Shown piece after piece: positions 8,208 through 16,755 of a DNA stretch of 64,000 nt. The stretch's first letter is position 1. Every line of letters begins with the position of its first letter. The notes beneath the pieces are model-generated. The model was not told where the DNA came from. It did not search any database and worked only from the letters and a program-made list of their open reading frames with translations. The translations under genes were made by a program, and so were the position numbers. Source of the DNA: Nonomuraea helvata (GTDB taxonomy: Bacteria > Actinomycetota > Actinomycetes > Streptosporangiales > Streptosporangiaceae); contig NZ_BAAAXV010000009.1 of NCBI RefSeq assembly GCF_039535785.1, positions 1,426,001-1,490,000 of the forward strand, in the 5' to 3' direction.

Positions 8208-9304
8208 GCAACGGCCCCGTCGGCGTCGCCCTGGTCGGCGCCGGGAACATCAGTGGCCAGTACCTCCGCAACCTCACAGCCTTCCCCGACGTGCGCGTGA
8301 TCGGCGTCGCGGACATCGACACCGAGCGGGCCGCCGCGGTCGCGGCCGAGCACGGCGTGCCCGTGTCGGGCGCCCTCGCCACCGTCCTGGCGGTGCCCGA
8401 GGTCGAGATCGTCGTCAACCTCACCGTCCCGTCCGCGCACGCGGCCGTCGCGCTGGAGTCGCTGCGCGCCGGCAAGCACGTGTACGGCGAGAAGCCGATG
8501 GCCATGGACGTGGACGAGGCCACCAAGATCGTGACCGAGGCCGCCAACCTGGGCCTGCGGGTCGGCGGCGCACCCGACACCTTCTTAGGAGCCGGGCTCC
8601 AGTCGGCCCTGCACGCCCTGCGCTCCGGCCTCATCGGCGAGCCGGTGGCCGTCACGGCGGCCACGCAGAGCCTCGGCCCCGAGTCCTGGCATCCCAACCC
8701 CGAGTTCTTCTACCAGCCGGGCGGCGGTCCGCTCTTCGACCTCGGCCCGTACTACCTGACCGCCCTGGTGTCCCTGCTCGGCCCCGTCACCCGGGTGGCG
8801 GCCGGCACGCGCAGGGCGCGCCTGCACCGCGTAGTCGGCTCGGGGCCGAAGGAGGGCAAGGTCTTCCCCGTGGACGTCCCGACGCATGTCAACGCGTTGC
8901 TCGACTTCCCGGGGGCGGCCACCGCCGCGGCCACCTTCAGCTTCGACTCACCGATCAACCGCCGGACCATCGAGATCATCGGCTCCGAGGGCGCCCTCTC
9001 GTTGCCCGATCCCAACACGTTCGAGGGGCCTCTGCTGGCGCGGGGGCTGCACGACACGGACTGGCACGAGCGGCCGGTCTCGGGCACCACGGCCGGGCGC
9101 GGCATCGGCGTGCTCGACCTGGCCAGATCCCTGCGGTCGGGCACGCCCCACCGGGCCTCGGGCGATCTGGCCTTCCACGTGCTGGAGCTCATGTCGGCCA
9201 TCTCGGAGTCGGGCGAGCGCTCCGAGTTCCGGCCCATCACGTCCACCACCACCTCACCGGAGCCTCTCCCGTCGGACTGGGACCCGTACGCCTCGACCCT
9301 TTGA
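8204..9304 (+). CDS. Gfo/Idh/MocA-family NAD(P)-dependent oxidoreductase
   Basis: A 366-residue dehydrogenase. The N-terminal Rossmann fold shows VALVGAGNISGQYLRN, the conserved lysine motif is in YGEKPMAMDVDEA near residue 95, and the C-terminal alpha/beta domain is of the GFO_IDH_MocA type. It starts with TTG overlapping the preceding stop (TTGA), with GGAGGG four bases upstream. As the third gene of the xylA operon it probably oxidises or reduces a sugar or polyol handled by the epimerase before it. Similar pairs act on glycosides and inositols; here the substrate is unknown. A strong hairpin follows the stop. Confidence 0.88.
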   Translation: MSNGPVGVALVGAGNISGQYLRNLTAFPDVRVIGVADIDTERAAAVAAEHGVPVSGALATVLAVPEVEIVVNLTVPSAHAAVALESLRAGKHVYGEKPMAMDVDEATKIVTEAANLGLRVGGAPDTFLGAGLQSALHALRSGLIGEPVAVTAATQSLGPESWHPNPEFFYQPGGGPLFDLGPYYLTALVSLLGPVTRVAAGTRRARLHRVVGSGPKEGKVFPVDVPTHVNALLDFPGAATAAATFSFDSPINRRTIEIIGSEGALSLPDPNTFEGPLLARGLHDTDWHERPVSGTTAGRGIGVLDLARSLRSGTPHRASGDLAFHVLELMSAISESGERSEFRPITSTTTSPEPLPSDWDPYASTL

Positions 9305-9325
9305 CGGGGGCTCCCACGCTGACCC

Positions 9326-9360
9326 GCGGCGCCCACCGCCCCTCGGCGGCCGGGCGCCGC
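9326..9360 (+). terminator. Strong GC-rich hairpin after the xylA operon
   Basis: Perfect 9-bp arms GCGGCGCCC (9326-9334) and GGGCGCCGC (9352-9360) enclose an inner CCGCC/GGCGG stem with a CCTC loop. There is no U-tract, which is common for actinobacterial intrinsic terminators. It lies 22 bases after the oxidoreductase stop and before lysS. Confidence 0.6.
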
Positions 9361-9492
9361 ACCCTCTGCGCCGCGTCGCCGCACCTCCAACCGTCAACGG
9401 CGAGACGCCGTTACCCTGGGTGGGCCTGGCCACGGAGCGCGAGGAAAGGTAACTCGTTGGCTTGGGCAGGAGCGAGCCGCGAGAATGGCACG

Positions 9493-11103
9493 ATGGTGGA
9501 GAGTGGCGAGACCGACTGGGTCTCCAGGTTCGCGGACGAGGTCATCTCCGAGGCGGAGCGTCGCGCGCCCGGCAAACCGGTCGTGTGCGCCTCGGGCCTG
9601 AGCCCGTCGGGCCCGATCCATCTGGGCAACCTGCGCGAGGTGATGACCCCTCACCTGGTCGCCGACGAGATCCGGCGGCGCGGCGTCGAGTGCGTGCACC
9701 TGCTGTCCTGGGACGACTACGACCGCTTCCGCAGGGTGCCCGCGGGCGTCGACCCGTCCTGGGCCGAGCACATCGGCAAGCCGCTGACCTCCGTCCCCGC
9801 GCCTCCGGGCAGCGCGTACGGAAACTGGGCCGAGCACTTCAAGGCGCCCATGATCGAGGCACTACGGCAGCTGGGCGTCGAATACCACGGCATCAGCCAG
9901 ACCGAGCAGTACACGAACGGCGCCTACCGCGAGCAGATCCTGCTGGCCGTGCGCGAGCGCGCCAGGATCGACGCCGTGCTGTCGCGCTACCGCACGAAGC
10001 AGGCGAAGCAGGTGGAGGACTATTTCCCGTACAAGCCGTACTGCGAGCTGTGCGAGCGCGACCTGACCACGGTCACCGCCTACGACGACGTGACCACCGA
10101 GCTGGCCTACACCTGCGAGTGCGGCTTCGGCGAGACCGTGCGGCTGGCCGAGCACGACCGCGGCAAGCTGGTGTGGAAGGTCGACTGGCCGATGCGCTGG
10201 GCGTACGAGGGCGTGGCCTTCGAGCCGTCCGGGGTCGACCATCACTCCCCGGGGTCGGCGTGGATCGTCGGCGGCGAGATCGTGGGCGAGGTGTTCGGCG
10301 GGCAGCGGCCGATCGGCCCCATGTACGCGTTCGTCGGCATCACCGGCATGGCCAAGATGAGCAGCTCCAAGGGTGACGTGCCGACCGCCGCCGACGCCCT
10401 GGAGATCATGGAGGCGCCGGTGCTGCGCTGGCTGTACGCCCGCCGCAAGCCGGCCCAGTCCTTCAAGATCGCCTTCGACCAGGAGATCCAGCGGCTCTAC
10501 GACGAGTGGGACGCCCTGGGCCGCAAGGTCGCGGAAGGCCGGGCCCAGCCCGCCGAGCTGGCCGCGTACAACCGGGCCGTGAGCACGGCCGCGGGCCCGC
10601 TGCCTGCGACGCCGCACCCGGTCCCCTACCGCACGCTGGCCTCCGTGGTGGACATCACGACCGGCGATGCCGACCAGACCCTGCGCATCCTGCGCGACCT
10701 CGACGCGATCGGGACGCTCGACGAGGCTCGCCCCCGCCTCGACAGGGCCCAGCGCTGGGTCGACGGCCACGTGCCCGCCGACCAGCGCACGCGCGTGCGC
10801 GACGAGCCCGACGAGGAGCTGCTCGACTCGCTCGGCCCGAGCGAGCGGGAGGCCCTGCGGCTGCTGGCCGACGGCCTGGACGACTGGTCGCCGGCCGGCC
10901 TGACCGCGCTGGTGTACGGCGTACCGAAGATCCAGGCCGGGCTGCCGGCGGACGCCGAGGCGACGCCCGAGCTGAAGGCGGCGCAGCGGGCCTTCTTCGC
11001 CCTCCTCTACAAGCTCCTGGTCGGCCGCGACACCGGTCCGAGACTCCCCACGCTGCTGCTGGCCGTGGGCGCCGACCGGGTGCGGAAGCTGGTGGGCGCG
11101 TGA
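9493..11103 (+). CDS. lysS: Lysyl-tRNA synthetase, class I
   Basis: A 536-residue class I (archaeal-type) lysyl-tRNA synthetase that charges tRNA-Lys. The HIGH equivalent is in GPIHLGNLRE near residue 42 and the KMSKS equivalent is MAKMSSSKGD near residue 287. The zinc-like region CELCERD...CECGFG lies between them, and the C-terminal alpha-helical anticodon domain follows. Some actinomycetes carry this enzyme beside or instead of the class II LysRS. The start is uncertain: the ATG at 9493 lies just before the conserved core, has no clear ribosome site, and a GAGAAT hexamer six bases upstream would suit a leaderless message. The stop codon falls inside a 23-bp tandem triplication. Confidence 0.92.
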   Translation: MVESGETDWVSRFADEVISEAERRAPGKPVVCASGLSPSGPIHLGNLREVMTPHLVADEIRRRGVECVHLLSWDDYDRFRRVPAGVDPSWAEHIGKPLTSVPAPPGSAYGNWAEHFKAPMIEALRQLGVEYHGISQTEQYTNGAYREQILLAVRERARIDAVLSRYRTKQAKQVEDYFPYKPYCELCERDLTTVTAYDDVTTELAYTCECGFGETVRLAEHDRGKLVWKVDWPMRWAYEGVAFEPSGVDHHSPGSAWIVGGEIVGEVFGGQRPIGPMYAFVGITGMAKMSSSKGDVPTAADALEIMEAPVLRWLYARRKPAQSFKIAFDQEIQRLYDEWDALGRKVAEGRAQPAELAAYNRAVSTAAGPLPATPHPVPYRTLASVVDITTGDADQTLRILRDLDAIGTLDEARPRLDRAQRWVDGHVPADQRTRVRDEPDEELLDSLGPSEREALRLLADGLDDWSPAGLTALVYGVPKIQAGLPADAEATPELKAAQRAFFALLYKLLVGRDTGPRLPTLLLAVGADRVRKLVGA

Positions 11104-11157
11104 ACGGCGCCCTGGTGGGCGCGTGAACGGCGCCCTGGTGGGCGCGTGAACGGCGCC
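11089..11157. repeat. Three perfect tandem 23-bp repeats at the lysS/kinase junction
   Basis: The unit CTGGTGGGCGCGTGAACGG plus CGCC is repeated without error at 11089, 11112 and 11135. Each copy contains GTGA, that is a potential GTG start overlapping a TGA stop. Copy 1 supplies the lysS stop (11101-11103), and copy 3 supplies the GTG start of the next gene (11146). As 23 is not a multiple of three, each GTG is in a different frame. Confidence 0.95.
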
Positions 11158-11679
11158 GTCCTGATCACCGGCATCATGGCCGCCGGCAAGTCCACCGTGG
11201 CGCAGGCCCTGGCCGAGCGGCTGCCGCGCTCCGCCCACGTGCGCGGTGACACGTTCCGTCGCATGGTCGTCGGCGGCCGCGCCGAGATGACCCCCGAACC
11301 CACCGACGAGGCCGTCCGCCAACTCGATCTCCGTTACCGCATAGCGGCCAATACGGCTGACATGTATTTCGATGCCGGATTCACACCAATAGTCCAGGAC
11401 ATCATTATCGGCGGGGACTTGGAACGGTTTACGAAAGTTATTCACACTCGCCCCCTCCATGTAATCGTCCTGGCTCCGGACGCGGATGAAATCGATCATC
11501 GAGAAAGATCCAGAGCAAAGATCGGATATAGCGGAAGATGGACGATTGCCCAGCTAGATGCGGTTCTGCGCACAGAAACACCGCGCATCGGACTATGGCT
11601 CGACACCACCCGGCAAACGCCTCAGGAGACCGTCGACGAGATCATTAGGAGGGCCGCGGAAGCGGAGATCTTGAATTAA
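11146..11679 (+). CDS. Small P-loop kinase / phosphotransferase (CPT- or zeta-like AAA ATPase)
   Basis: A 177-residue P-loop protein. Walker A is GIMAAGKST at residues 9-17, followed by an Arg-rich helix RGDTFRRMV as in chloramphenicol phosphotransferase, zeta-toxin and gluconate-kinase-like enzymes. Its substrate is unknown and no antitoxin gene is next to it. The GTG start lies in the third copy of a 23-bp repeat, so the original GTGA overlap with lysS has become a 42-base gap. Base composition changes within the gene: the first about 190 bases are very GC-rich, while the rest uses many A/T-ending codons (TTT, ATT, AAA), suggesting a recombinant origin. Confidence 0.75.
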   Translation: MNGAVLITGIMAAGKSTVAQALAERLPRSAHVRGDTFRRMVVGGRAEMTPEPTDEAVRQLDLRYRIAANTADMYFDAGFTPIVQDIIIGGDLERFTKVIHTRPLHVIVLAPDADEIDHRERSRAKIGYSGRWTIAQLDAVLRTETPRIGLWLDTTRQTPQETVDEIIRRAAEAEILN

Positions 11680-11737
11680 CAGACCAATGCAAGGAAGCGT
11701 CAAGCGACTTGCATGTGTCCGGGGTGACCTTTAGCAC

Positions 11738-12466
11738 ATGAACAAGCAGCCTTTCGCCGCCAGCGTCAGTGTCATCGTCCCGGCGATGAACGAGGCCGAG
11801 AACCTCCCCCATGTCTTCGCGACGCTGCCCAACTGGATCGACGAGGTCATCCTCGTCGACGGCAACTCGACCGACGACACCGTTGCCGTCGCGCGCAGGC
11901 TGCGCCCCGACCTCCGGGTCGTCGTGCAGACCCGGCGCGGCAAGGGCAACGCCCTCATCGAGGGCTTCCAGGCCGCCCGGGGCGACATCATCGTCATGAT
12001 CGACGCCGACGGCTCGACCGACGGCCGGGAGATCCACTCCTTCGTCACCACGCTCGTGAACGGCGCCGACTTCGCCAAGGGCTCCAGGTACGCCCCTGGT
12101 GGCGGCTCGGACGACATCAGCCCGATCCGCTCGTTCGGCAACAAGTTCCTCACCGGGCTGACGAATCTCCTCTACGGCACCCGCTACACCGACCTCTGCT
12201 ACGGCTACAACGCCTTCTGGGCGTGCCACCTCGACGCCCTCGAGCTCGACTGCGACGGCTTCGAGATCGAGACCCTGATGAACGTCCGCGCCGCCCAGGC
12301 CGGCCTCATCATCCGCGAGGTCCCCAGCCACGAGCGTTCGCGCATCCACGGCGCGAGCAACCTGCACGCGGTGCGTGACGGCTGGCGCGTGCTCAAGACG
12401 ATCATGCGCGAGCGTGCGCGAGGGTCTGCCGTGACGGGGCAGACGCAAGTTGCGCTCGCCAAGTGA
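11738..12466 (+). CDS. Glycosyltransferase family 2 (dolichol-phosphate mannosyltransferase-like)
   Basis: A 242-residue GT-A enzyme without membrane segments. VSVIVPAMNEAENL opens the nucleotide-binding fold, EVILVDGNSTDDT and the metal-binding MIDADGSTDG (DxD-type) follow, and GSRYAPGGGSDD with RSFGNKFLTGLTNLLYG is typical of DPM1/polyprenyl-phosphate sugar transferases. It would transfer a sugar from a nucleotide donor to a lipid phosphate or similar acceptor at the cytosolic face. A 12-base gap separates it from the next gene, so the two may be co-transcribed. The sugar and acceptor are unknown. Confidence 0.88.
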   Translation: MNKQPFAASVSVIVPAMNEAENLPHVFATLPNWIDEVILVDGNSTDDTVAVARRLRPDLRVVVQTRRGKGNALIEGFQAARGDIIVMIDADGSTDGREIHSFVTTLVNGADFAKGSRYAPGGGSDDISPIRSFGNKFLTGLTNLLYGTRYTDLCYGYNAFWACHLDALELDCDGFEIETLMNVRAAQAGLIIREVPSHERSRIHGASNLHAVRDGWRVLKTIMRERARGSAVTGQTQVALAK

Positions 12467-12478
12467 CATCCTTGGACA

Positions 12479-13441
12479 ATGCGTTACATAGTGATCGGAG
12501 CAGGAGCAGTCGGCGGAACCATCGGTGCCCGTCTCCACCAGGGCGGGCACGATGTCCTCCTCATCGCGCGAGGCGCCCATTACGAGGCGATCAAGCGCGA
12601 CGGCCTGCGTCTGATCACCCCCGAGTCATCCGAGACCCTCGACATCCCCGCCGCCGACGGCCCCGTGCCGGCGCGCGACGACGACGTGCTGATCGTGGCC
12701 ACCAAGTCGCAGGACACCATCGCCGCACTCGACGGCTGGCCGTCCGATCTGCCGGTGGTGTGCGCCCAGAACGGTGTGGACAACGAGCGCACCGTCCTGC
12801 GGCGCTTCGAGCGTGTTTACGGCATGTGCGTGTGGCTGCCCGCGCAGCACATGGAGCCCGGCGTCGTGGCCGCCCACGCGCATCCGTACTCCGGCATCCT
12901 GCACGTCGGCCGCTATCCCCAGGGTGTGGACGAGCTCGCCCGGCGGATCGCCGACGACCTGGGCAAGCGCGGCCTCGTGGGCCTGGCCCGGCCCGACGTG
13001 ATGCGCTGGAAGCACGGCAAGCTGCTCGGCAACCTGGGCAACGCCGTGGAGGCGCTCGTCGGCCACGTCCCCGGCATGGAGAAGGTGGTCGAGCGCGCCA
13101 GGGCCGAGGCCAGGGCCGTGCTGGACAAGGCCGGGATCGCGTACTCGACGCCCGAGGAGGAGGCCGTGGTGCGCGGCCGCAAGGCGGACGTGCGGCCCAT
13201 CGACGGCGTCGCGCGCGGCGGCGGCTCGTCGTGGCAGAGCCTGGCGAGGAGCAGCGGCTCCATCGAGGCCGACTACCTCAACGGCGAGATCGTGCTGCTC
13301 GGCCGCCTGCTCGGCATGCCCACCCCGGTCAACGAGGTGCTGCGGCGCGAGGCCAACGGGTTCGCCAAGGAGAAGCGGGCGCCGGGCTCGATGCCGCTGG
13401 AGACCCTGCTGGCGCTCATCGACGGGCGTTCCGCAGCCTGA
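12479..13441 (+). CDS. 2-dehydropantoate 2-reductase family oxidoreductase
   Basis: A 320-residue ketopantoate reductase (PanE/ApbA) family member. The N-terminal NADPH site is VIGAGAVGGTIGARL, the catalytic Lys lies in MRWKHGKLLGNLGN (about residue 180), and the C-terminal helical domain ends with GSMPLETLLALIDG. True PanE makes pantoate for coenzyme A, but actinomycetes carry several paralogues of unknown substrate, and nothing nearby is a pantothenate gene. There is no clear ribosome site. The 3' end overlaps the convergent DUF6886-like gene by 26 bases. Confidence 0.85.
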   Translation: MRYIVIGAGAVGGTIGARLHQGGHDVLLIARGAHYEAIKRDGLRLITPESSETLDIPAADGPVPARDDDVLIVATKSQDTIAALDGWPSDLPVVCAQNGVDNERTVLRRFERVYGMCVWLPAQHMEPGVVAAHAHPYSGILHVGRYPQGVDELARRIADDLGKRGLVGLARPDVMRWKHGKLLGNLGNAVEALVGHVPGMEKVVERARAEARAVLDKAGIAYSTPEEEAVVRGRKADVRPIDGVARGGGSSWQSLARSSGSIEADYLNGEIVLLGRLLGMPTPVNEVLRREANGFAKEKRAPGSMPLETLLALIDGRSAA

Positions 13442-13955
13442 TCCCGCTGAACTCCAGCGTGCTGGCGATCACCTCGTCCCAGAACGGCCAGAGGCTGGGC
13501 AGCACCCTGAGCTGGATCCCCGCCTCCTCGTGGAGTTCGAACAGGTCGCCGACCCGCTCGGGCGGGCCGAGCGGCTCGACGGCGACCGTGGACACCACGG
13601 CGTGCGGCGGGTCCCCGATGGGCTTGAAGTGCTCCGAGGGCAGCCGGTACGCGTACAGCCGCGCCTCCCTGAGCGCCTGCAGCCAGCGGTACTCGACGGC
13701 GTGCACCCGATCGCCGCACCCCGCGCCGATGATCCGGTCCGCGTCCTGCTCGGTGGTGCGCGGCCCCACCCAGGCCATGGCCCGCGGGCAGGCACGCGGG
13801 AACCAGTAGTCGGGGCAGCGGTCATGATCGACCGCCCACACGTACGGCTCCTTCCGGCTGGACGTCGGCGCCACGTGCGGGACGAACCGCTTGATCGTCG
13901 GGTCCTCGGAGAAGTGGAGCACTTGCCCGGGTTCTGGCCGCATGAACGCAATCAT
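13416..13955 (-). CDS. DUF6886-like protein of unknown function
   Basis: A 179-residue soluble protein that begins GQVLHFSEDPTIKRFVPHV and continues with YVWAVDHDRCPDYWFPRACPR. I recognise this from memory as the DUF6886 family found in Bacillus and actinomycetes; no function is known. Conserved His, Asp and Cys residues suggest an enzyme, but no motif decides it. The start may be the ATG at 13955, with a GTATAT box five bases upstream, or the ATG at 13943. It is convergent with the reductase gene and divergent from the small membrane protein that follows. Confidence 0.7.
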   Translation of the reverse strand: MIAFMRPEPGQVLHFSEDPTIKRFVPHVAPTSSRKEPYVWAVDHDRCPDYWFPRACPRAMAWVGPRTTEQDADRIIGAGCGDRVHAVEYRWLQALREARLYAYRLPSEHFKPIGDPPHAVVSTVAVEPLGPPERVGDLFELHEEAGIQLRVLPSLWPFWDEVIASTLEFSGIRLRNARR

Positions 13956-14017
13956 GGCGCATATACCGGCGATCCCGGGGCAGTGGGAGCGGGCTCTGAC
14001 GACAAGGGGTGAGTTGG

Positions 14018-14374
14018 ATGATCCTGTTAGGACTGATCCTGGTCCTGCTCGCCGGCGGCGCCCTCGCCTTGGTCCTGACCGAGGAGAGCGCCAGGTACAT
14101 CCTGTTCGGATACACCTTCGAGCTCAATCAGGTGGAGATGTTCCTCGCGGGTGCGGCCGCCGCGGCCGTCCTGCTGCTGGGCCTCTGGCTGATCGGCTCG
14201 GGCTCGCGCAGGTCCGCGAAGCGCCGCCGTGCGCTACGCGGAGCCAGGGCCGAGGCCTCCAACCGGGTGGCCCGGCTGGAGGACGAGAAACGAGAGCTGG
14301 AACGGCGGCTGGAGCACAGCCCCGAACCCGGCGACCGCCTAGTCTCGCGTGGCTCCCAGGACACGAGACCGTGA
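14018..14374 (+). CDS. Small two-helix membrane protein with cytosolic coiled coil
   Basis: A 118-residue protein with two membrane segments (about residues 1-18, ILLGLILVLLAGGALALVL, and 41-62, FLAGAAAAAVLLLGLWLIG). A basic stretch RRSAKRRRALRG is followed by a charged heptad region (VARLEDEKRELERRLE) likely to be a coiled coil. The ATG at 14018 has AAGGGG eight bases upstream; the GTG at 14009 is too close to it. Proteins of this shape are common in actinomycetes and unnamed. It overlaps the convergent membrane protein gene by 36 bases. Confidence 0.7.
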   Translation: MILLGLILVLLAGGALALVLTEESARYILFGYTFELNQVEMFLAGAAAAAVLLLGLWLIGSGSRRSAKRRRALRGARAEASNRVARLEDEKRELERRLEHSPEPGDRLVSRGSQDTRP

Positions 14375-14788
14375 TTCCTGGCGCGAGGGCAGCAGGTTGC
14401 CCTCGCGCCAGAGCGCGAACCCCGTGATGAGCGCGCCGAGCCCCTCCCAGAGGCCGATGCCGATGAACTTGCCCGGCGCCGCCCCCGTCAGCACCAGCGT
14501 GGTGAAGACCGTGAACGTCACCAGCCTGAACGGGACCGTCCAGCGGAAGAACGGCGTGTAGTTCGCGGATGCCGCGAAAACGTAATAAACGCCCATATTC
14601 ACTGCCGCCATCGACGAGGCGGCCATATAGACCAGCGTGTAGTCCCCGGTGGCCCGCGCATCGAGCGCCTCGAACCCCAGCATGGCCAGCATGGTGTCGG
14701 GCGAGATCAGCCCGAGCAGGCCGAGTGCGAAGGAGATGAGGCCGAAGACCGCCATGGTCCAGCCGGAGAAAGAACGCGGAAGACGCAC
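14339..14788 (-). CDS. Hypothetical four-helix membrane protein
   Basis: A 149-residue integral membrane protein with four predicted hydrophobic segments: MAVFGLISFALGLLGLI, YMAASSMAAVNMGVYYVF, LVTFTVFTTLVLTGA and IGLWEGLGALITGFAL. The GTG at 14788 is chosen because GGAAGG stands six bases upstream; the longer reading from 14839 would start inside the divergent promoter region. I do not recognise the family. The gene is divergent from the nitrate/sulfonate-sensor kinase gene and convergent with the small membrane protein. Confidence 0.7.
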   Translation of the reverse strand: MRLPRSFSGWTMAVFGLISFALGLLGLISPDTMLAMLGFEALDARATGDYTLVYMAASSMAAVNMGVYYVFAASANYTPFFRWTVPFRLVTFTVFTTLVLTGAAPGKFIGIGLWEGLGALITGFALWREGNLLPSRQESRSRVLGATRD

Positions 14789-14850
14789 AGAAATCCTTCC
14801 AAAAGGGGGTGTAATCTGCGAGGCGATCTCATCATGCACCCGGAGGTCGC

Positions 14851-16752
14851 ATGCCCCCCACGCGTGGCCGTCCCATCGCAGTGAAACTCCTTGTCCTTCT
14901 CCTCGTCCCTCTGGTCTCCCTGGTGGGCCTGTGGGCGTTCGCCGCGGGCCTGACAGGCGGCGACGGCATGCGCCTGCTGGCCATCAACGACCTGGCGACC
15001 AAGCTGGCCGACCCGTCCGAGCGGGTCAACATCGAGCTCCAGGAGGAGCGGCTCGCGTCCGTGGACTTCCTGGTCAACGGCCAGGGCGCGAACAAGGTGG
15101 CCAAGCAGCGCGAGGACACGGACAAGGCCGTGGCCACGTTCCGCGGGCTCTCCAAGACCCTGCGCGACCTCTCACCCGAGATGACCGCACAGCTCGCCGC
15201 GCTCAACACCCAGCTCGACCACCTCGCGGGCGTCCGCCGCGACGTGGACGCCACCACCGTCGCGCCGCTGGACGTGATCGACGCCTACAGCCAGATCGTG
15301 GACGCGTCCTTCCGCATGTACGACTCCATGGTCCTGGTGCCCGACATGGCCCTCTACAAGCAGGCCAGGGCCGTCTCCATGCTGGGCGAGGCCAAGGACG
15401 TGCTCTCCAGGGAGCGCGCCATGGTCTCCATCGTGCTGGCCAAGGGCAGGGTGGAGCAGCGGGAGCACGAGGCGTTCACGGGCATGGTGGCCACCAGGCG
15501 GCTGCTGTTCTCCCAGGCGCTCTCGCACCTGGACGCCGGCCTGCGCGGGCCGTACGAGCGGCTGGCGGCCTCGCCGGTCTACAAGGAGTTCCAGGCGGCC
15601 GAGGACGCCATCCGGGGCCAGGCGGTCACGAACGGCCTGCCCGCCACCGCCGCCACCTGGCCGGTCGACGGCCAGAACCTGTGGGCGGCGGTCGAGCGCA
15701 ACCAGGCCGTGGCCGTGCAGAGCCTCGTGCGGCGGGTGACGCCGACGGCCATCGGCATGCTCGTCAAGGTCGGCATTGCGGGCGGCGTGGGCCTGATCGC
15801 CGTCATCGCCTCGATCATGGTCTCGCTGCGCTTCCGCAAGCGGCTGGTGCGCGAGCTGGCCGGGCTCCGCGACGCCGCCACGGAGCTGGCCGAGGTGCGC
15901 CTGACCGGCCTGGTCAAGCGGCTGCGCACGAACACGGCCCCGCCCACCGCCGACGAGGTGGCCCCGATCGAGGTCAGGACCAACACCTCCGAGATCGGCG
16001 ACATCGTCCAGGCGTTCAACGACGTCCAGTCCACGGCGGTCGAGGCCGCGGTGAGCCAGGCCAGGCTCCGGCACGGCGTCAGCCAGGTCTTCGTGAACCT
16101 GGCCAGGCGCAACCAGTCGCTGCTCCACCGGCAGCTGCTCCAGCTCGACAGCATGGAGCGGGCCACGGAGCAGCCTGAGGAGCTGGCTGACCTGTTCAAG
16201 CTCGACCACCTGACCACCCGCATGCGCAGGCACGCCGAGAGCCTCATCATCCTGTCGGACCAGACTCCGGGACGCGGCTGGCGCAACCCGGTGCCCCTCC
16301 TCGACGTGCTGCGCGCGGCCGTGGCGGAGGTGGAGGAGTACGAGCGGATCGAGATCCTCCAGCCGCCGCAGGTCGCGCTGCTCGGCGCGGTGGTCACGGA
16401 CGTGGCCCACCTGACGGCCGAGCTGATCGAGAACGCCACGCTCTTCTCGCCGCCGAAGACCAGGGTGGACGTACGCAGCGCGACCACCGCGCACGGCGTC
16501 ATGATCGAGATCGAGGACCGCGGCCTCGGCCTGCCGCGCGTCGAGCTGGACGAGCTCAACGAGCGGCTGGCCAAGATGCCGGAGTTCGACCTGGCGCAGA
16601 GCGACCGGCTCGGCCTGTTCGTGGTGGGCAGGCTCGCGGCCAGGCACGGCATCAAGGTGACTCTGGCGTCCTCCCCGTACGGCGGCCTGACCGCGATGAT
16701 CGCCCTGCCCGCGGCGCTCCTGGCCGAACAGCCGGCCATGAGCGGACGTTAG
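14851..16752 (+). CDS. CvnA-like sensor histidine kinase with nitrate/sulfonate-sensing-like extracellular domain
   Basis: A 633-residue membrane kinase. One helix near residues 10-30 and a second at about 305-328 flank an all-helical outer domain of about 270 residues, of the kind annotated as nitrate- and sulfonate-sensing. A HAMP-like linker and an atypical dimerisation region (VFVNLARRNQSLLHRQL) follow. The HATPase domain has N box ELIENATLFSPP, EIEDRGLGLP and GLFVVGRLA. This architecture is that of CvnA, the kinase of Streptomyces conservons. The roadblock, DUF742 and GTPase partners usually found immediately downstream are absent: the next gene is convergent. GGAGG precedes the ATG. Confidence 0.88.
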   Translation: MPPTRGRPIAVKLLVLLLVPLVSLVGLWAFAAGLTGGDGMRLLAINDLATKLADPSERVNIELQEERLASVDFLVNGQGANKVAKQREDTDKAVATFRGLSKTLRDLSPEMTAQLAALNTQLDHLAGVRRDVDATTVAPLDVIDAYSQIVDASFRMYDSMVLVPDMALYKQARAVSMLGEAKDVLSRERAMVSIVLAKGRVEQREHEAFTGMVATRRLLFSQALSHLDAGLRGPYERLAASPVYKEFQAAEDAIRGQAVTNGLPATAATWPVDGQNLWAAVERNQAVAVQSLVRRVTPTAIGMLVKVGIAGGVGLIAVIASIMVSLRFRKRLVRELAGLRDAATELAEVRLTGLVKRLRTNTAPPTADEVAPIEVRTNTSEIGDIVQAFNDVQSTAVEAAVSQARLRHGVSQVFVNLARRNQSLLHRQLLQLDSMERATEQPEELADLFKLDHLTTRMRRHAESLIILSDQTPGRGWRNPVPLLDVLRAAVAEVEEYERIEILQPPQVALLGAVVTDVAHLTAELIENATLFSPPKTRVDVRSATTAHGVMIEIEDRGLGLPRVELDELNERLAKMPEFDLAQSDRLGLFVVGRLAARHGIKVTLASSPYGGLTAMIALPAALLAEQPAMSGR

Positions 16753-16755
16753 CCG

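Noticed and set aside
11146..11679. Zeta toxin of a toxin-antitoxin pair
   Set aside because: The Walker A and Arg region fit many small kinases, and there is no epsilon-like or other small antitoxin gene next to it.
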